64,000 nt of DNA from Phycisphaerae bacterium (lineage in GTDB: Bacteria > Planctomycetota > Phycisphaerae > UBA1845 > Fen-1342), in contig JANQNU010000079.1 in assembly GCA_028279405.1 (NCBI GenBank), positions 1 to 64,000 on the forward strand. The letters run 5' to 3'. Positions 16,336 to 26,324 of this stretch are shown here, in pieces. The notes under the pieces were generated by a model, which worked only from the letters and a program-made list of their open reading frames with translations, searched no databases and had not been told where the DNA came from. The translations under genes and the position numbers were made by a program. The stretch's first letter is position 1. Every line of letters begins with the position of its first letter.

Positions 16336-19300
16336 ATGCAGGCGTTGAAGCAGCTCTGCGAGCCGCGGCAAAGCGTCTTTGATAAGACCAAGCGAGATAC
16401 GGTCCTAGACCTTTCAGACTTGGCGAAGTCGAGCATTGATGGCGAGGTGTTCTTCACCGAGAACTTCGTAACGGAGGGTATGAAGACCCTTCTCGTTGAG
16501 GCGTTTCGTCGCCTGGAAGGCCAATCGGGCCAGGGCCTCTTCAAGTTGACCCAGGCAATGGGCGGCGGCAAGACGCACTGCTTGATCGCGCTGGGGCTTC
16601 TCGCACAGGTTCGCAGTCTCCGCGCCAAGGTCGTGGGCGGCTTCTATGACCCGAGCGCGGTCGGCGATGTCCGCGTAGTCGCGTTCAGCGGTCGGGAGAG
16701 TGACGCCCCGCTCGGAATCTGGGGCGAAATCGCCAGTCAGCTTGGCCGAAAGGAGGCATTTAAGGAATACTACTCGCCACTGCAGGCTCCGGGACAGACC
16801 GCCTGGATCAATCTGCTCAAGGGCGAGCCGACGCTTATCCTGCTGGATGAGTTGCCCCCATATCTCGACAACGCCCGTTCAAAGGCGATCGGTGATTCGA
16901 ACCTTGCGCGGGTCACGGGGACGGCGCTCGCTAACCTCTTCGTCGCACTCGGCAAGGCCGAACTCGCCAACGTCTGCGTCGTCGTCAGTGACCTCACGTC
17001 GTCTTACGCCCAGGGCCGACAGGCACTTGGCGAAGCGATGCGCGACCTTCAGGATGAAATCAACCGGCTCTCGATGGACCTTCAGCCAGTCCGGATCAAC
17101 ACCGACGAGTTCTACCACATCCTCCGCACCCGGTTGTTCGCGACGCTCCCCAAACAGCAGCAGGTTGGCGACGTTGCCCAGGCCTACGGCAAGGCGGTTC
17201 GTGACGCCAAACAGATGGACATCACGAACCAGTCGCCAGAGCAGTTCGCCCAGCGCGTGCAGGAGAGTTACCCGTTCCACCCCGCGATCAAGGATCTGTA
17301 CGCCCGCTTTCGCGAAAACCCAGGCTTCCAGCAGACGCGTGCCCTGATCCGACTGATGCGCATCGTCGTCTCCCGGCTCTGGGAGAGCGGCGAAGCGGAC
17401 AGAAAGCAGCTTATCAGCGCTCACGACCTTGACTTCAACGACCAGGAAACGATGTCCGAGGTCAAGCAGGTCAACTCCTCGCTCGAAAACGCGATCGCCC
17501 ACGACATCGCCAACGAGGGCAACGCCGTCGCCGAGACCATGGACACGAACCTGGGCGGCTCAGACACGCGCGATGCGTGCCGCCTGATCCTGATGTCGTC
17601 GCTCGCCAACGTGCCCAACGCCGTCGTCGGCTTGTCGGTGCCCGAAGTCATCGCGTATCTGTGCGAACCCGGCCGCAAGATTGCGAATCTCAAGGCCGAC
17701 GTTCTGGAAAAGCTGTCAACCGCTGCGTGGTATCTGCATTCAAATCGGGACGGCAAGCTGTTCTTCAAGGACGTTCAGAACCTCAACGCCAAGTTGGATT
17801 CCCTGTCCAAGGCGTACGTCCGCGAGCAGTCCATCAAGGAGCTACGGCAACGCCTCGGCGAGATGTTCACACCAGCGAATCGCTGGTGCTACCAGGCGGT
17901 GCAGGCGCTGCCCGCTGTGGACGAGATCCAACTTGATCAGGACAAGGTAACGCTCGTTGTTACACAACCTCATACGGGTGCCGGTCTAAATCCTGAGCTG
18001 AGTCGGTTCTGGGAGCAGGAAACCTGGAAAAACCGCGTCGCGTTTCTCACCGGTACGCGGAACACGTTTGAGAACTTGTTGGACAACGCCAAGCGGCTCA
18101 AGGCCATCGACCATATCCTCGGCGAGATGCACGCCGACAAAGTGCCCGAGAACGATCCGCAGATGAAGCAGGCGTCGGACCTGCTCGACAGCATTCAGCT
18201 CCAGTTTCTGTCGGCGTGCAAGGAGACGTTCACGATCCTGCACTACCCGACCAAGAACGGTCTCGCCAACGCCGATTTCCTGATGACGTATACGGACAAC
18301 AAGTACGAGGGCGAAGGCCAAGTCGTCGAGCTGCTCAAGAACAAGCATAAGTTCACGGACGACGTAAGCAGCGACACCTTCCGCAAGAAGTGCGAGGCCC
18401 GCCTGTTCACGGCCAAGAGCATGCTCTGGTCGGAGGTGAAGAAGCGCGCCGGTCAGAATCCCGAATGGCAGTGGCACCGCTCCGATGCCCTCGATGCGCT
18501 TAAGGGCGACTGCATCCACAAAGACATCTGGCGCGAGCAGGGCAACTATGTCGAGAAGGGCCCGTTCCCCCAGCCGGCCACGCAGGTCCAGATCCAGGAG
18601 CGTTCGCGCAACGAGGACACCGGCGACGTCGAACTCAAGATCACCCCGGTGCACGGCGACACCATCTACGCCGAGATCGGCGGCCCCGCGACGACGGCGT
18701 CGCAGAAGGTCGACAACGGCGTCTGCCACACGGCCGAGATGGAGGTCTCGTTCCTCGCCGTCGATTCCACCGGACAACACGACCCAGGCCCGCCGGCGAC
18801 CTGGCACAACCGCGTCACGATGAAGTACCGCCTGTTCAGCGGCGGCAACCGCAAGAAGATGTGCGAGCTGCACGCGGCTCCCCGCGGCGCCGAGATCCGC
18901 TACACGACGGATGGCTCCGACCCCAAGCTCGGCGGCGGCGCCTACGACAGCCCGTTCGAGGTGCCCAAGGGCACGCAGGTCGTTCTCGGCCACGCCGAAA
19001 AGGACGGGATCGGCTCCGAAGTGCTGAAAATCGCCGTCGACTGGGAGAAGGACGAGGAAGTCAAGGTCGACCCCGAAAAGCCCGTTTCCTGGAAGCGAAA
19101 GCACGATTACGGGCTCACCAACGAGACTTACGCGTTCCTTCAACGGATTCAGGACTTCAAAGCGCGGGCCTCAGGCGTGAGAATATCGATCACCGGCCAG
19201 CACTGGCTGGAGCTGACAATGCACGAGGACATGTGGCTCACCGGCATGCAGCTTATGGAGTCGCTCGAAGCCGTGCGAAAGCTCCTGCCCGACGGCCAGG

Positions 19301-19407
19301 TCGGCCTTGAATCGACCGCGTTGCATTTCGAGCGCGGCCAGGACCTGCTCGACTGGGTCAACGACGCGAAGACCGAGCTCAAACCCGGCGAGATTGTGCA
19401 GAAATGA
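16336..19407 (+). CDS. DUF499-family P-loop ATPase, putative anti-phage component
   Basis: 1023 residues from ATG 16336, just after GGAGG; MQALKQLCEPRQSVFDKTKR is the expected family opening (an upstream ATG at 16306 is possible). The AAA-type ATPase region has an unusual Walker A, QAMGGGKTHCL (about 74-83), and Walker B LILLDELPPYLDN (about 167-179). The C-terminal part contains a beta-sandwich-like segment near residues 845-900 (EIRYTTDGSDP, then YDSPFEVPKGTQVVLGHAEK) that resembles the chitobiase/beta-hexosaminidase C-terminal fold. It probably acts as the motor or scaffold of a restriction-like system. Its stop overlaps the next gene by four bases (ATGA), and three further system genes follow in line. 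Confidence 0.93.
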   Translation: MQALKQLCEPRQSVFDKTKRDTVLDLSDLAKSSIDGEVFFTENFVTEGMKTLLVEAFRRLEGQSGQGLFKLTQAMGGGKTHCLIALGLLAQVRSLRAKVVGGFYDPSAVGDVRVVAFSGRESDAPLGIWGEIASQLGRKEAFKEYYSPLQAPGQTAWINLLKGEPTLILLDELPPYLDNARSKAIGDSNLARVTGTALANLFVALGKAELANVCVVVSDLTSSYAQGRQALGEAMRDLQDEINRLSMDLQPVRINTDEFYHILRTRLFATLPKQQQVGDVAQAYGKAVRDAKQMDITNQSPEQFAQRVQESYPFHPAIKDLYARFRENPGFQQTRALIRLMRIVVSRLWESGEADRKQLISAHDLDFNDQETMSEVKQVNSSLENAIAHDIANEGNAVAETMDTNLGGSDTRDACRLILMSSLANVPNAVVGLSVPEVIAYLCEPGRKIANLKADVLEKLSTAAWYLHSNRDGKLFFKDVQNLNAKLDSLSKAYVREQSIKELRQRLGEMFTPANRWCYQAVQALPAVDEIQLDQDKVTLVVTQPHTGAGLNPELSRFWEQETWKNRVAFLTGTRNTFENLLDNAKRLKAIDHILGEMHADKVPENDPQMKQASDLLDSIQLQFLSACKETFTILHYPTKNGLANADFLMTYTDNKYEGEGQVVELLKNKHKFTDDVSSDTFRKKCEARLFTAKSMLWSEVKKRAGQNPEWQWHRSDALDALKGDCIHKDIWREQGNYVEKGPFPQPATQVQIQERSRNEDTGDVELKITPVHGDTIYAEIGGPATTASQKVDNGVCHTAEMEVSFLAVDSTGQHDPGPPATWHNRVTMKYRLFSGGNRKKMCELHAAPRGAEIRYTTDGSDPKLGGGAYDSPFEVPKGTQVVLGHAEKDGIGSEVLKIAVDWEKDEEVKVDPEKPVSWKRKHDYGLTNETYAFLQRIQDFKARASGVRISITGQHWLELTMHEDMWLTGMQLMESLEAVRKLLPDGQVGLESTALHFERGQDLLDWVNDAKTELKPGEIVQK

Positions 19408-20066
19408 CTGTGGCAGCGAAGAAACGACAAGCGACGAGTGCGTTGGCCGGCTGTTTCGGGTTCGACCCGCCGGAGTCGGCCGCCCATTTCGTTGTCGAAA
19501 TCCCTCCCGGCAATCGCCAGGATGTCTACGTCAGCGAGCATCTCTCGTGGACCGAGGAGGACGGCAGCAGCCCTGTCACCATGGGCGTCGATCGTGACGA
19601 CGGTCAGGCCCGCGTGCGCCTGCCGCGCAGCAAGTGGAACGAGATTGCCGAACCGCTCCGCGTCGAGTTGAACCAGCGGCTCAAGAAGATGGGCAAACGG
19701 CCCGGACGGTGGAAGACCGGCCAGAACCTCGTTTCGCGCCTGCTCGGCAAGGAGTTGACCCTGCTTGCGTGGGCGATCGAGGACGCCGACCCGACATTGA
19801 TCCCCGTCGCCGTTGCCAACTGGCGCGGGCTGTCGCCGGAGGAGCGCTGGTGGCTCTATACAATGACCGCCGCAGCCACCGGCAACTTCATGACCGGCCG
19901 CAACCGCGGCTGGCGGAAGGCGGTCCGCTTTGCGCTGACGGAGAATCCCGTTGCCGGCGGCCTGTCTGACCGTCCGACCGTGCCGGAATTCTTCCGTCTC
20001 GTTAGCGACTACGAAGAATCCCAGAACCAGAAGACCTCTGCGCCCGACGACGATGCGTCCGAGTGA
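19404..20066 (+). CDS. DUF3780-family protein
   Basis: 220-residue soluble protein, recognised as DUF3780 from its openings and core (LAGCFGFDPPESAAHFVVEI, RVRLPRSKWNEIAEPLRVEL, GKELTLLAWAIEDADPTLIP, LSPEERWWLYTMTAAATG). It has no catalytic motif that I can see. It is translationally coupled to the DUF499 gene (ATGA overlap) and followed 36 bases later by the DUF1156 methyltransferase. The family is known almost entirely from such neighbourhoods, so a subunit or adaptor role joining ATPase and methylase is a reasonable inference. The acidic C-terminal tail (APDDDASE) is probably disordered. Confidence 0.9.
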   Translation: MTVAAKKRQATSALAGCFGFDPPESAAHFVVEIPPGNRQDVYVSEHLSWTEEDGSSPVTMGVDRDDGQARVRLPRSKWNEIAEPLRVELNQRLKKMGKRPGRWKTGQNLVSRLLGKELTLLAWAIEDADPTLIPVAVANWRGLSPEERWWLYTMTAAATGNFMTGRNRGWRKAVRFALTENPVAGGLSDRPTVPEFFRLVSDYEESQNQKTSAPDDDASE

Positions 20067-20102
20067 CGGCGCACGGCCGCATGAGAGAGGCGACTGAATC
20101 GC

Positions 20103-23100
20103 ATGTCCGCACCGACTGAATCCAGCTCGCCCACTCCCGCTGCAGCATCCGACGTGCCGGAGCTCGCCGAGGTTGGCTCAGACCTGACGTTCATTGAAAC
20201 ACAGTTCCCCGTTTCCAAGATGAGCAAGGAGAGCTACGCGGAACGCCGAGCTAATCAGAGTCAGACTATCACGGGGCTCGGTAAGTGGTGGGGACGGAAA
20301 CCACTAGTCCTCTGCCGCTCCGCAATCTTGGGCCTACTGCTTCCAGCTACCGACGATCCTCGCAAGGACCGCGAGACTTTCTTGCGCCTGATGACCATGG
20401 ATGACGACGGCATGCTAAAACGCATAAAGTCGATTCCGCAGAAGGTCCTGTACGCGCATCTCCCTCCCGGCGATCGGGCGAAGTACTTCACACCTGATTC
20501 GACTGAGAAGAAGGCGCGTTTCCAAAAGGGTCTGAAAAGGGAAGTAAAGGACGAGCTCCAGCGAAGAGTCTTCCTGTCGATGTCGTACGACGACAGACTC
20601 GATTACTGCCTACGTCCAGAGCAAATCGATGGCCCCACAGGAGCGTCGTGGAAAGCCGTCAACGCTCACCTCGGTACAGATGTGCATTCTATCCCGGAGC
20701 TCATTGCCGAGTTAGGCAAGCGACGTTTCGGACATATTCCACGTGTGGGCGATTCGTTTTGCGGTGGTGGATCGATTCCGTTCGAGGCGGCGCGAATCGG
20801 TTGTGTTGCTTATGGGAGCGATCTCAATCCCGTGGGAACGCTGCAAACTTGGGCAGCCATCAACATAATCGGCGGAGGCGAGAAGCTAGCTACCCAGATC
20901 CGAAAGGTACAACGCGCTGTGTTCGACGCCGTCGACGAGCAGATCACGCAGTGGGGAATAGAGCACCGCGACCCTGACCCTGATACCGGTCGTCGCTGGC
21001 GCGCCGATGCCTTCCTCTACTGCAGTGAGTGCGTGTGCCCGGAGTGTGGGTGGAGAGTGCCGTTAGCGCCGACTTGGGCGATTGCGCCGACCTCGCGCGC
21101 CGTTGTGAGGCTCGTGCCCGTCCCCGAGCGGAAGTCGTTCGATTTCGAAGTCTTGAATGACGTACCTCCGGAGGATCTTGCTGCTGCTGCAGACGCGGGC
21201 ACAACGGGCGATTCAGAATTGCGATGCCCACACTGCAACGAGAAGACTCCGTTGCACGCTATCCGGGGAGACGGCCGGGGGACATTTGGCGACAGCCGGA
21301 GCCTGCTGCGACCTTGGACGCAAACGGACATTGCTCCGGCGCATGACGACATCTTCGGCGAACGCCTCTATTGCATAAGATGGGTCGACACGTGGACTGA
21401 ATGGGAAACCAACTCTAGGGGCGAACAAGTGGAGAAGACGTTCAGCGAGCGGCTCTTCCGTGCGCCCACCAGCACTGACCTTGAAAGGGAGCGATTCGTT
21501 CAAGAGCTCTTGAGCCAGCGATCCAGCGAGTGGCAGGCTCGAGGATTCATCCCGAGCAGGACTATTGAACCCGGATCAGAGACGACTCGACTTGGTCGCG
21601 AACGAGGCTGGACCCATTGGCATCACCTATTCAATCCTCGACAGCTCTTGATCAACGGGCTTTTCGCCGAGCGTAGTTTCGCGCTCTCGCAGAATCCCGA
21701 CCTACAGGTTGCGACTTTGTTGGGCGTGGGAAGATGCGCGGATTGGAATAGCCGCCTCTGTCGATGGGGCACCGGCGCTGCACGCGAGTCAATCGCTCAG
21801 ACGTTCTCCAACCAGGCGCTCAATACACTTGTAAGCTATGCGAGCAAGGGGCACGCGTTGCTGGATGGATCGTGGTTCCCGATCAGCCCTGTTTGTGAAA
21901 TGGCGGGGACGGCCGAAGTGACTGCCATCGACGCGCGTGAGGTCAATTGGGACGCCGACATCTGGATCACTGATCCGCCCTACGCGGATGCAGTCAACTA
22001 TCACGAGCTGTCGGAGTTCTTTCTCGCTTGGTACGACCTGACGATACGAAGGCTGTTTCCTGCGTGGTCGGCAGACTCCAAACGTGCTCTGGCAGTGAGT
22101 GGATCTGATGAGTCGTTTACCAGCGCCATGATCCAATGTTACAGCCGTCTCGCCGAGCGCATGCCCCCGGACGGCGTGCAAATCGTCATGTTCACTCATC
22201 AGGATGCCAGCGTATGGGCTAATCTCGCGCTCATTCTATGGGCCGCGGGGCTGAGGGTGACCGCGGCATGGTGCGTACAGACTGAACGGGAGGCATCGGG
22301 TACCCGTGAAGGCAACTACGTTCAAGGTACAGTACTTCTCGTGCTGAGGCGGCAGACGACTACCGAAACCACGTTCCTCGATGAAGTCTACCAGGATGTT
22401 GAAGCTGAGGTCCGGTCGCAGCTGGACGTCATGCGAGACCTTGATGATGCGCGTGATCCCAGCTTCGGCGATACAGACTATCAACTAGCTGCCTACGCAG
22501 CTGCATTGCGTGTCCTCACAAGCCGCCGAATCGAAGAGATTGACGTCGCGTACGAACTGCGAAGAGCCCGGTCATCGGACGAGAAGTCGGCCGTCGAGGA
22601 GCTCATTGAGAACGCAGTGCGGATTGCTTGTGATCACCTTGTGCCTCGCGGGGTAGATTCGCACTTTTGGAAGTTGATGACTCCAGCGGAGCGATTCTAT
22701 TTGAAGGGCATCGAAATCGAGAGTCACGGTGAGTACCGCAGTGGGGTCTATCAAGAGCTAGCACGGGGCTTTCGCCTGAACGAGTATACGCTATTACTCG
22801 CCAGCATCAAGGCTAACAAGACGCGACTCAAGACTGCCGCCGAATTCGGCCGGCGAGAACTCGGTTTCGACGGCTTCGGTAGTACGCTCGTCCGCCATGC
22901 ACTGTTTGCGATCTACAGGACCACCCAGACTGAAGGTACGCGAGAAGGCCTCCAATGGCTGCACGATGAGGTCAGTGAATATTGGGCCAGCCGCGAACGG
23001 TTGATCGCGATCCTTGAGTATCTGGCGACCTTGGGTAAGAACGCGTCGATGGAGCACTGGCACGTCGACGCCCATGCTGCTGATCTGATGGCTGGCGCCG

Positions 23101-23120
23101 TCAGTAATGACCACGTATGA
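20103..23120 (+). CDS. DUF1156 DNA methyltransferase with zinc ribbon
   Basis: 1005 residues. The N-terminal DUF1156 signature (QFPVSKMSKESYAERRANQS, then GLGKWWGRKPLVLCRS) is followed by the AdoMet-binding motif DSFCGGGSIPFEAARIG and SDLNPVG (about 216-243), a treble of Cys pairs forming zinc ribbons (CSECVCPECGW near 307-317; CPHCNE near 375-380), and the catalytic motif DPPY at 624-627 preceded by IWITDPPYADAVNYHE. This order (motif I before DPPY) fits an amino-methyltransferase acting on adenine N6 or cytosine N4. It probably marks self DNA for the island defence block. It overlaps the helicase gene by 14 bases. By eye the codon use is lower in GC than in the flanking DUF499 and helicase genes. 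Confidence 0.92.
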   Translation: MSAPTESSSPTPAAASDVPELAEVGSDLTFIETQFPVSKMSKESYAERRANQSQTITGLGKWWGRKPLVLCRSAILGLLLPATDDPRKDRETFLRLMTMDDDGMLKRIKSIPQKVLYAHLPPGDRAKYFTPDSTEKKARFQKGLKREVKDELQRRVFLSMSYDDRLDYCLRPEQIDGPTGASWKAVNAHLGTDVHSIPELIAELGKRRFGHIPRVGDSFCGGGSIPFEAARIGCVAYGSDLNPVGTLQTWAAINIIGGGEKLATQIRKVQRAVFDAVDEQITQWGIEHRDPDPDTGRRWRADAFLYCSECVCPECGWRVPLAPTWAIAPTSRAVVRLVPVPERKSFDFEVLNDVPPEDLAAAADAGTTGDSELRCPHCNEKTPLHAIRGDGRGTFGDSRSLLRPWTQTDIAPAHDDIFGERLYCIRWVDTWTEWETNSRGEQVEKTFSERLFRAPTSTDLERERFVQELLSQRSSEWQARGFIPSRTIEPGSETTRLGRERGWTHWHHLFNPRQLLINGLFAERSFALSQNPDLQVATLLGVGRCADWNSRLCRWGTGAARESIAQTFSNQALNTLVSYASKGHALLDGSWFPISPVCEMAGTAEVTAIDAREVNWDADIWITDPPYADAVNYHELSEFFLAWYDLTIRRLFPAWSADSKRALAVSGSDESFTSAMIQCYSRLAERMPPDGVQIVMFTHQDASVWANLALILWAAGLRVTAAWCVQTEREASGTREGNYVQGTVLLVLRRQTTTETTFLDEVYQDVEAEVRSQLDVMRDLDDARDPSFGDTDYQLAAYAAALRVLTSRRIEEIDVAYELRRARSSDEKSAVEELIENAVRIACDHLVPRGVDSHFWKLMTPAERFYLKGIEIESHGEYRSGVYQELARGFRLNEYTLLLASIKANKTRLKTAAEFGRRELGFDGFGSTLVRHALFAIYRTTQTEGTREGLQWLHDEVSEYWASRERLIAILEYLATLGKNASMEHWHVDAHAADLMAGAVSNDHV

Positions 23121-25914
23121 CACGCTGAACCTGATGGATGATGCGCGCAATCTAGTCCAGCGATTCTCGTCGCGGCGGCAACGACTCGACAAGTCATTTC
23201 TCGCCGACCGCCTTGACGGCGCACTTGCCTACAACCGGATTGCCGGCTACTTCAGCTCATCCATCCTCGAAATTGCCGGCGAACAGCTCGAAACTGTCGC
23301 CGGGGCCATCCGTGTTATCTGCAACTCGGGCCTGCACCCCACCGACGTGCAGACCGCCAAGGCGGCCCAGGCTGCGCTGCGCCAGGAATGGTGTGGCTCG
23401 GAACCCGAGAACCGCGTCGAGGTCGGCGGCAAGCAGGCGAAGTCACGTTTCGGCCGCCTGTATCGTTTCCTGACCCAGCGCGCAGCCGACGGGAATCCCA
23501 AGCTCGAAGTACGCGTATTGCCCGACGAACACTTCGGCCTCGTCCACGGCAAAGCCGGCGTAATCACACTCGCCGACGGCTCCAAGACTGCTTTTCTCGG
23601 CAGCGTGAACGAGTCGAAGTCGGCCTGGACGCTCAATTATGAGCTGGTTTGGGAGGACCAGTCGCCAGAGGCGGTTGACTGGGTTCAGCAGGAATTCGAT
23701 GCGCTGTGGGGCTCGCCGTTCGCCGTGCCGCTCGCGGAATTCGTGATCCAGGACGTCGAGCGGATCAGTCGTCGCCAAGTCATCGACGACGTCAGCGACT
23801 GGCGTGAGGGCGAGGAGGCTGCGGAGCCAGATCCCGCGCCCGTGTTCGTCGAATCGCCCGTGTATCGCCGCGAGGTCGGACTGTGGGAGCACCAGAAGCA
23901 TTTCGTGAAACTGGCGTTTGATGCTCATCGCGAGCAACCCGGCGGTGCTCGATTCGTACTCGCCGACCAGGTCGGACTCGGCAAAACCATCCAACTCGCC
24001 ATGTCTGCCCAGCTCATGGCCCTTTGCGGCGACAAGCCAGTGCTTGTCATCGCGCCGAAGACGCTGCTCTGGCAATGGCAAGCGGAACTGAAGGACCTAC
24101 TCGACATGCCATCGGCGGTCTGGGACGGCCGACGCTGGGTCGACGAGAACGACATCGAGTATCCCGCCGTCGGCCCCGAGGGCATTCGCGCGTGCCCCCG
24201 GCGTGTCGGCATGGTATCAAATGGCCTGATCTTCCGCCGCTCCGAGGCTGCTCAACACTTGTTGTCATTGAACTACGAATGCGTGATTGTTGATGAATCG
24301 CATCGGGCGCGACGTAGGAATCTTGGCCAGGACAAGGAAGGCGACCGGCCAGATCCGAACAACCTGCTGCGATTCCTCTATGACATTTCGACGCTAACAA
24401 AGAGCATGTTGTTGGCGACGGCAACGCCAGTGCAGCTCTATCCAGTAGAAGCCTGGGACCTGCTCGACGTGTTGTCGCGCGGCAGTGAAGCCGTGCTCGG
24501 CAACGCCTGGAGCCGGTGGAAAACGCGTGTTGCCGAGGGGCTGGGCCTCGTGATGGGGCGCGAGCCACTTCCCGACGACGACGCTGAGATTTGGGAATGG
24601 GTGCGGTCGCCATTCCCCCCGCGCTCAGAGCATCGTGACTTCGAGATGTTGCGGCGCTCGCTGGATATGTCTGACGATCTGTTCACGGCGAAGGGCGACG
24701 CTTATCAAAAGCTGCGGCCGCCGGATCGACAGCGGCTCAAGTCGTTGTTCCCGCGGTTTATCGAACAGCACAACCCATTCATCCGGCACATCGTTCGGCG
24801 CAGTCGCAGGTATCTGGAAGAAACCCATGACCCAGAAACTAACGAGCCGTATCTGAAGCCAATCGACCTAGTGCTCTGGGGCGAGCGGGACGAGGATGCG
24901 ATTCGTCTGCCGCCGTACTTGCGCGAGGCCTACGACATTGCCGAGCACTTCTGTCAAGAACTCGGTCGGCGAATGCTTGGCGCTGGGTTCTTGAAGACCT
25001 TGTTGCTCCGCCGCGTCGGAAGTTCGATTGCCGCCGGCAGGGCAACGGCCGACAAGATGCTGCGTTCGTGGGAAGACGTCGACACGCCGGAGTATGACGA
25101 GGACGAGGATCTTAAAGGCGAAGAGGAGGATGTCGTCCAACAGGAGGCGATGTCGAAGAGCCTCACCGCAACGGAGCGCGGCCTGTTGGAGCGATTCGTC
25201 GAGGCGTTGGAAGCAAACCAGGAACGGGATCCCAAGTACGCCGTCGTGCTCGACTGCCTGAGTGACAAACGCTGGCTCAACCGCGGCTGCATCATCTTCA
25301 GCCAGTTCTTCGATTCCGTCGACTGGCTCGCGAAACAGCTCATTGAGGACCTGCCCGGCGAGACCGTCGCCGTTTATGCCGGCGCTGGAAAATCCGGGAT
25401 CTACGAGGACGGATTGTTCAGCCGGTGCGAACGCGAGGAGATCAAGACAGCTGTGCGCCAGGGACGCATTCGCCTGCTTGTCGGCACGGACGCCGCCTCC
25501 GAGGGGCTAAACCTTCAACGTCTCGGCACGCTTATTAACCTCGACTTGCCCTGGAACCCGACGCGCTTGGAGCAACGCAAGGGCCGCATCCAACGCATCG
25601 GCCAGCTCAACGACTCGGTTGATATCTACAACATGCGTTACCTGGATTCGGTCGAGGATCGCGTCCATGCGCTGTTGTCGACCCGGCTCGAAAGCATCTT
25701 CACGCTCTTCGGCCAGGTCCCGGATGTGCTAGAGGACGTCTGGGTCGACGTAGCCCTTGGGCAAACCGAGCGAGCCAAGCAGATCATCGACGCCGTACCT
25801 CACGAACACCCTTTTGTTACCAAATATCAAAATATTGTCAGAAATGACTGGGATTCGTGCGAGCGAGTCCTCTCTGCTGTGGCAAGAAAACGGCACCTCT
25901 GCCGAGGATGGTAG
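23107..25914 (+). CDS. PLD-nuclease-like and SNF2 helicase fusion
   Basis: 935 residues. The N-terminus (about 20-205) resembles a phospholipase D-type nuclease domain with HGKAGVITLADGSKTAFLGS (His 147, Lys 149) and a downstream NYELVWED. The SNF2 helicase core follows: Walker A ADQVGLGKTIQLA (about 286-298), DESH (396-399), ATATPVQLYP, and the second RecA lobe with CIIFSQFFDSVDWLAKQL, LVGTDAASEGLNLQ and QRKGRIQRIGQ (about 822-832). It probably translocates on DNA and may cleave or block invading DNA, as the effector of the four-gene block. The frame overlaps the methylase by 14 bases, and no separate ribosome site is seen. Only one HxK motif is evident, so active PLD chemistry would need a dimer. 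Confidence 0.92.
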   Translation: MTTYDTLNLMDDARNLVQRFSSRRQRLDKSFLADRLDGALAYNRIAGYFSSSILEIAGEQLETVAGAIRVICNSGLHPTDVQTAKAAQAALRQEWCGSEPENRVEVGGKQAKSRFGRLYRFLTQRAADGNPKLEVRVLPDEHFGLVHGKAGVITLADGSKTAFLGSVNESKSAWTLNYELVWEDQSPEAVDWVQQEFDALWGSPFAVPLAEFVIQDVERISRRQVIDDVSDWREGEEAAEPDPAPVFVESPVYRREVGLWEHQKHFVKLAFDAHREQPGGARFVLADQVGLGKTIQLAMSAQLMALCGDKPVLVIAPKTLLWQWQAELKDLLDMPSAVWDGRRWVDENDIEYPAVGPEGIRACPRRVGMVSNGLIFRRSEAAQHLLSLNYECVIVDESHRARRRNLGQDKEGDRPDPNNLLRFLYDISTLTKSMLLATATPVQLYPVEAWDLLDVLSRGSEAVLGNAWSRWKTRVAEGLGLVMGREPLPDDDAEIWEWVRSPFPPRSEHRDFEMLRRSLDMSDDLFTAKGDAYQKLRPPDRQRLKSLFPRFIEQHNPFIRHIVRRSRRYLEETHDPETNEPYLKPIDLVLWGERDEDAIRLPPYLREAYDIAEHFCQELGRRMLGAGFLKTLLLRRVGSSIAAGRATADKMLRSWEDVDTPEYDEDEDLKGEEEDVVQQEAMSKSLTATERGLLERFVEALEANQERDPKYAVVLDCLSDKRWLNRGCIIFSQFFDSVDWLAKQLIEDLPGETVAVYAGAGKSGIYEDGLFSRCEREEIKTAVRQGRIRLLVGTDAASEGLNLQRLGTLINLDLPWNPTRLEQRKGRIQRIGQLNDSVDIYNMRYLDSVEDRVHALLSTRLESIFTLFGQVPDVLEDVWVDVALGQTERAKQIIDAVPHEHPFVTKYQNIVRNDWDSCERVLSAVARKRHLCRGW

Positions 25915-26324
25915 ACGCAGTCACTTGAGCGGAGCAGCGAAGTCTCCGATGAGATTCCGGACTGCTCTTGCAATGCGGTGGGTCCTTCCAGACCGTCTCC
26001 GGCTATGCGGGCAGGAGCACGCCGGAAAATCGATAAGAACATAGTGAGAACGGCGCTACTACGACAATGTCCTGGGTCGTGCGGCGGGCGCCGTGGCGAG
26101 ACTGGGCATCGTCTGGCGGGGTGTGTCGTTCTAGGGCGTTCTGCCTCGGGGTGGCGATCCAGGGGCAGGTGGTGACGGCCTAGTAGTGGAGTGCGGCGTT
26201 TCAGGCATCGAACCCGCCTCCTGTTGAAACTGGTTTCGGTAGAATAGCTGTTGATTCTGGAATGAGGTCGAACGCTAGGAATCCGAGATTTGGTCTGGCC
26301 AGGTGGACGGATGGAGAGTCGCAA
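25915..26324. other. Intergenic stretch, no gene seen
   Basis: About 410 bases between the helicase and the Nu1-like gene. Frames are short and interrupted. I see no repeat or RNA structure that I can support. Confidence 0.5.

Noticed and set aside
17986-19143. 385-codon frame antisense to the DUF499 gene
   Set aside because: Val/Leu/Arg-rich shadow without ribosome site; the sense frame is a recognisable ATPase.
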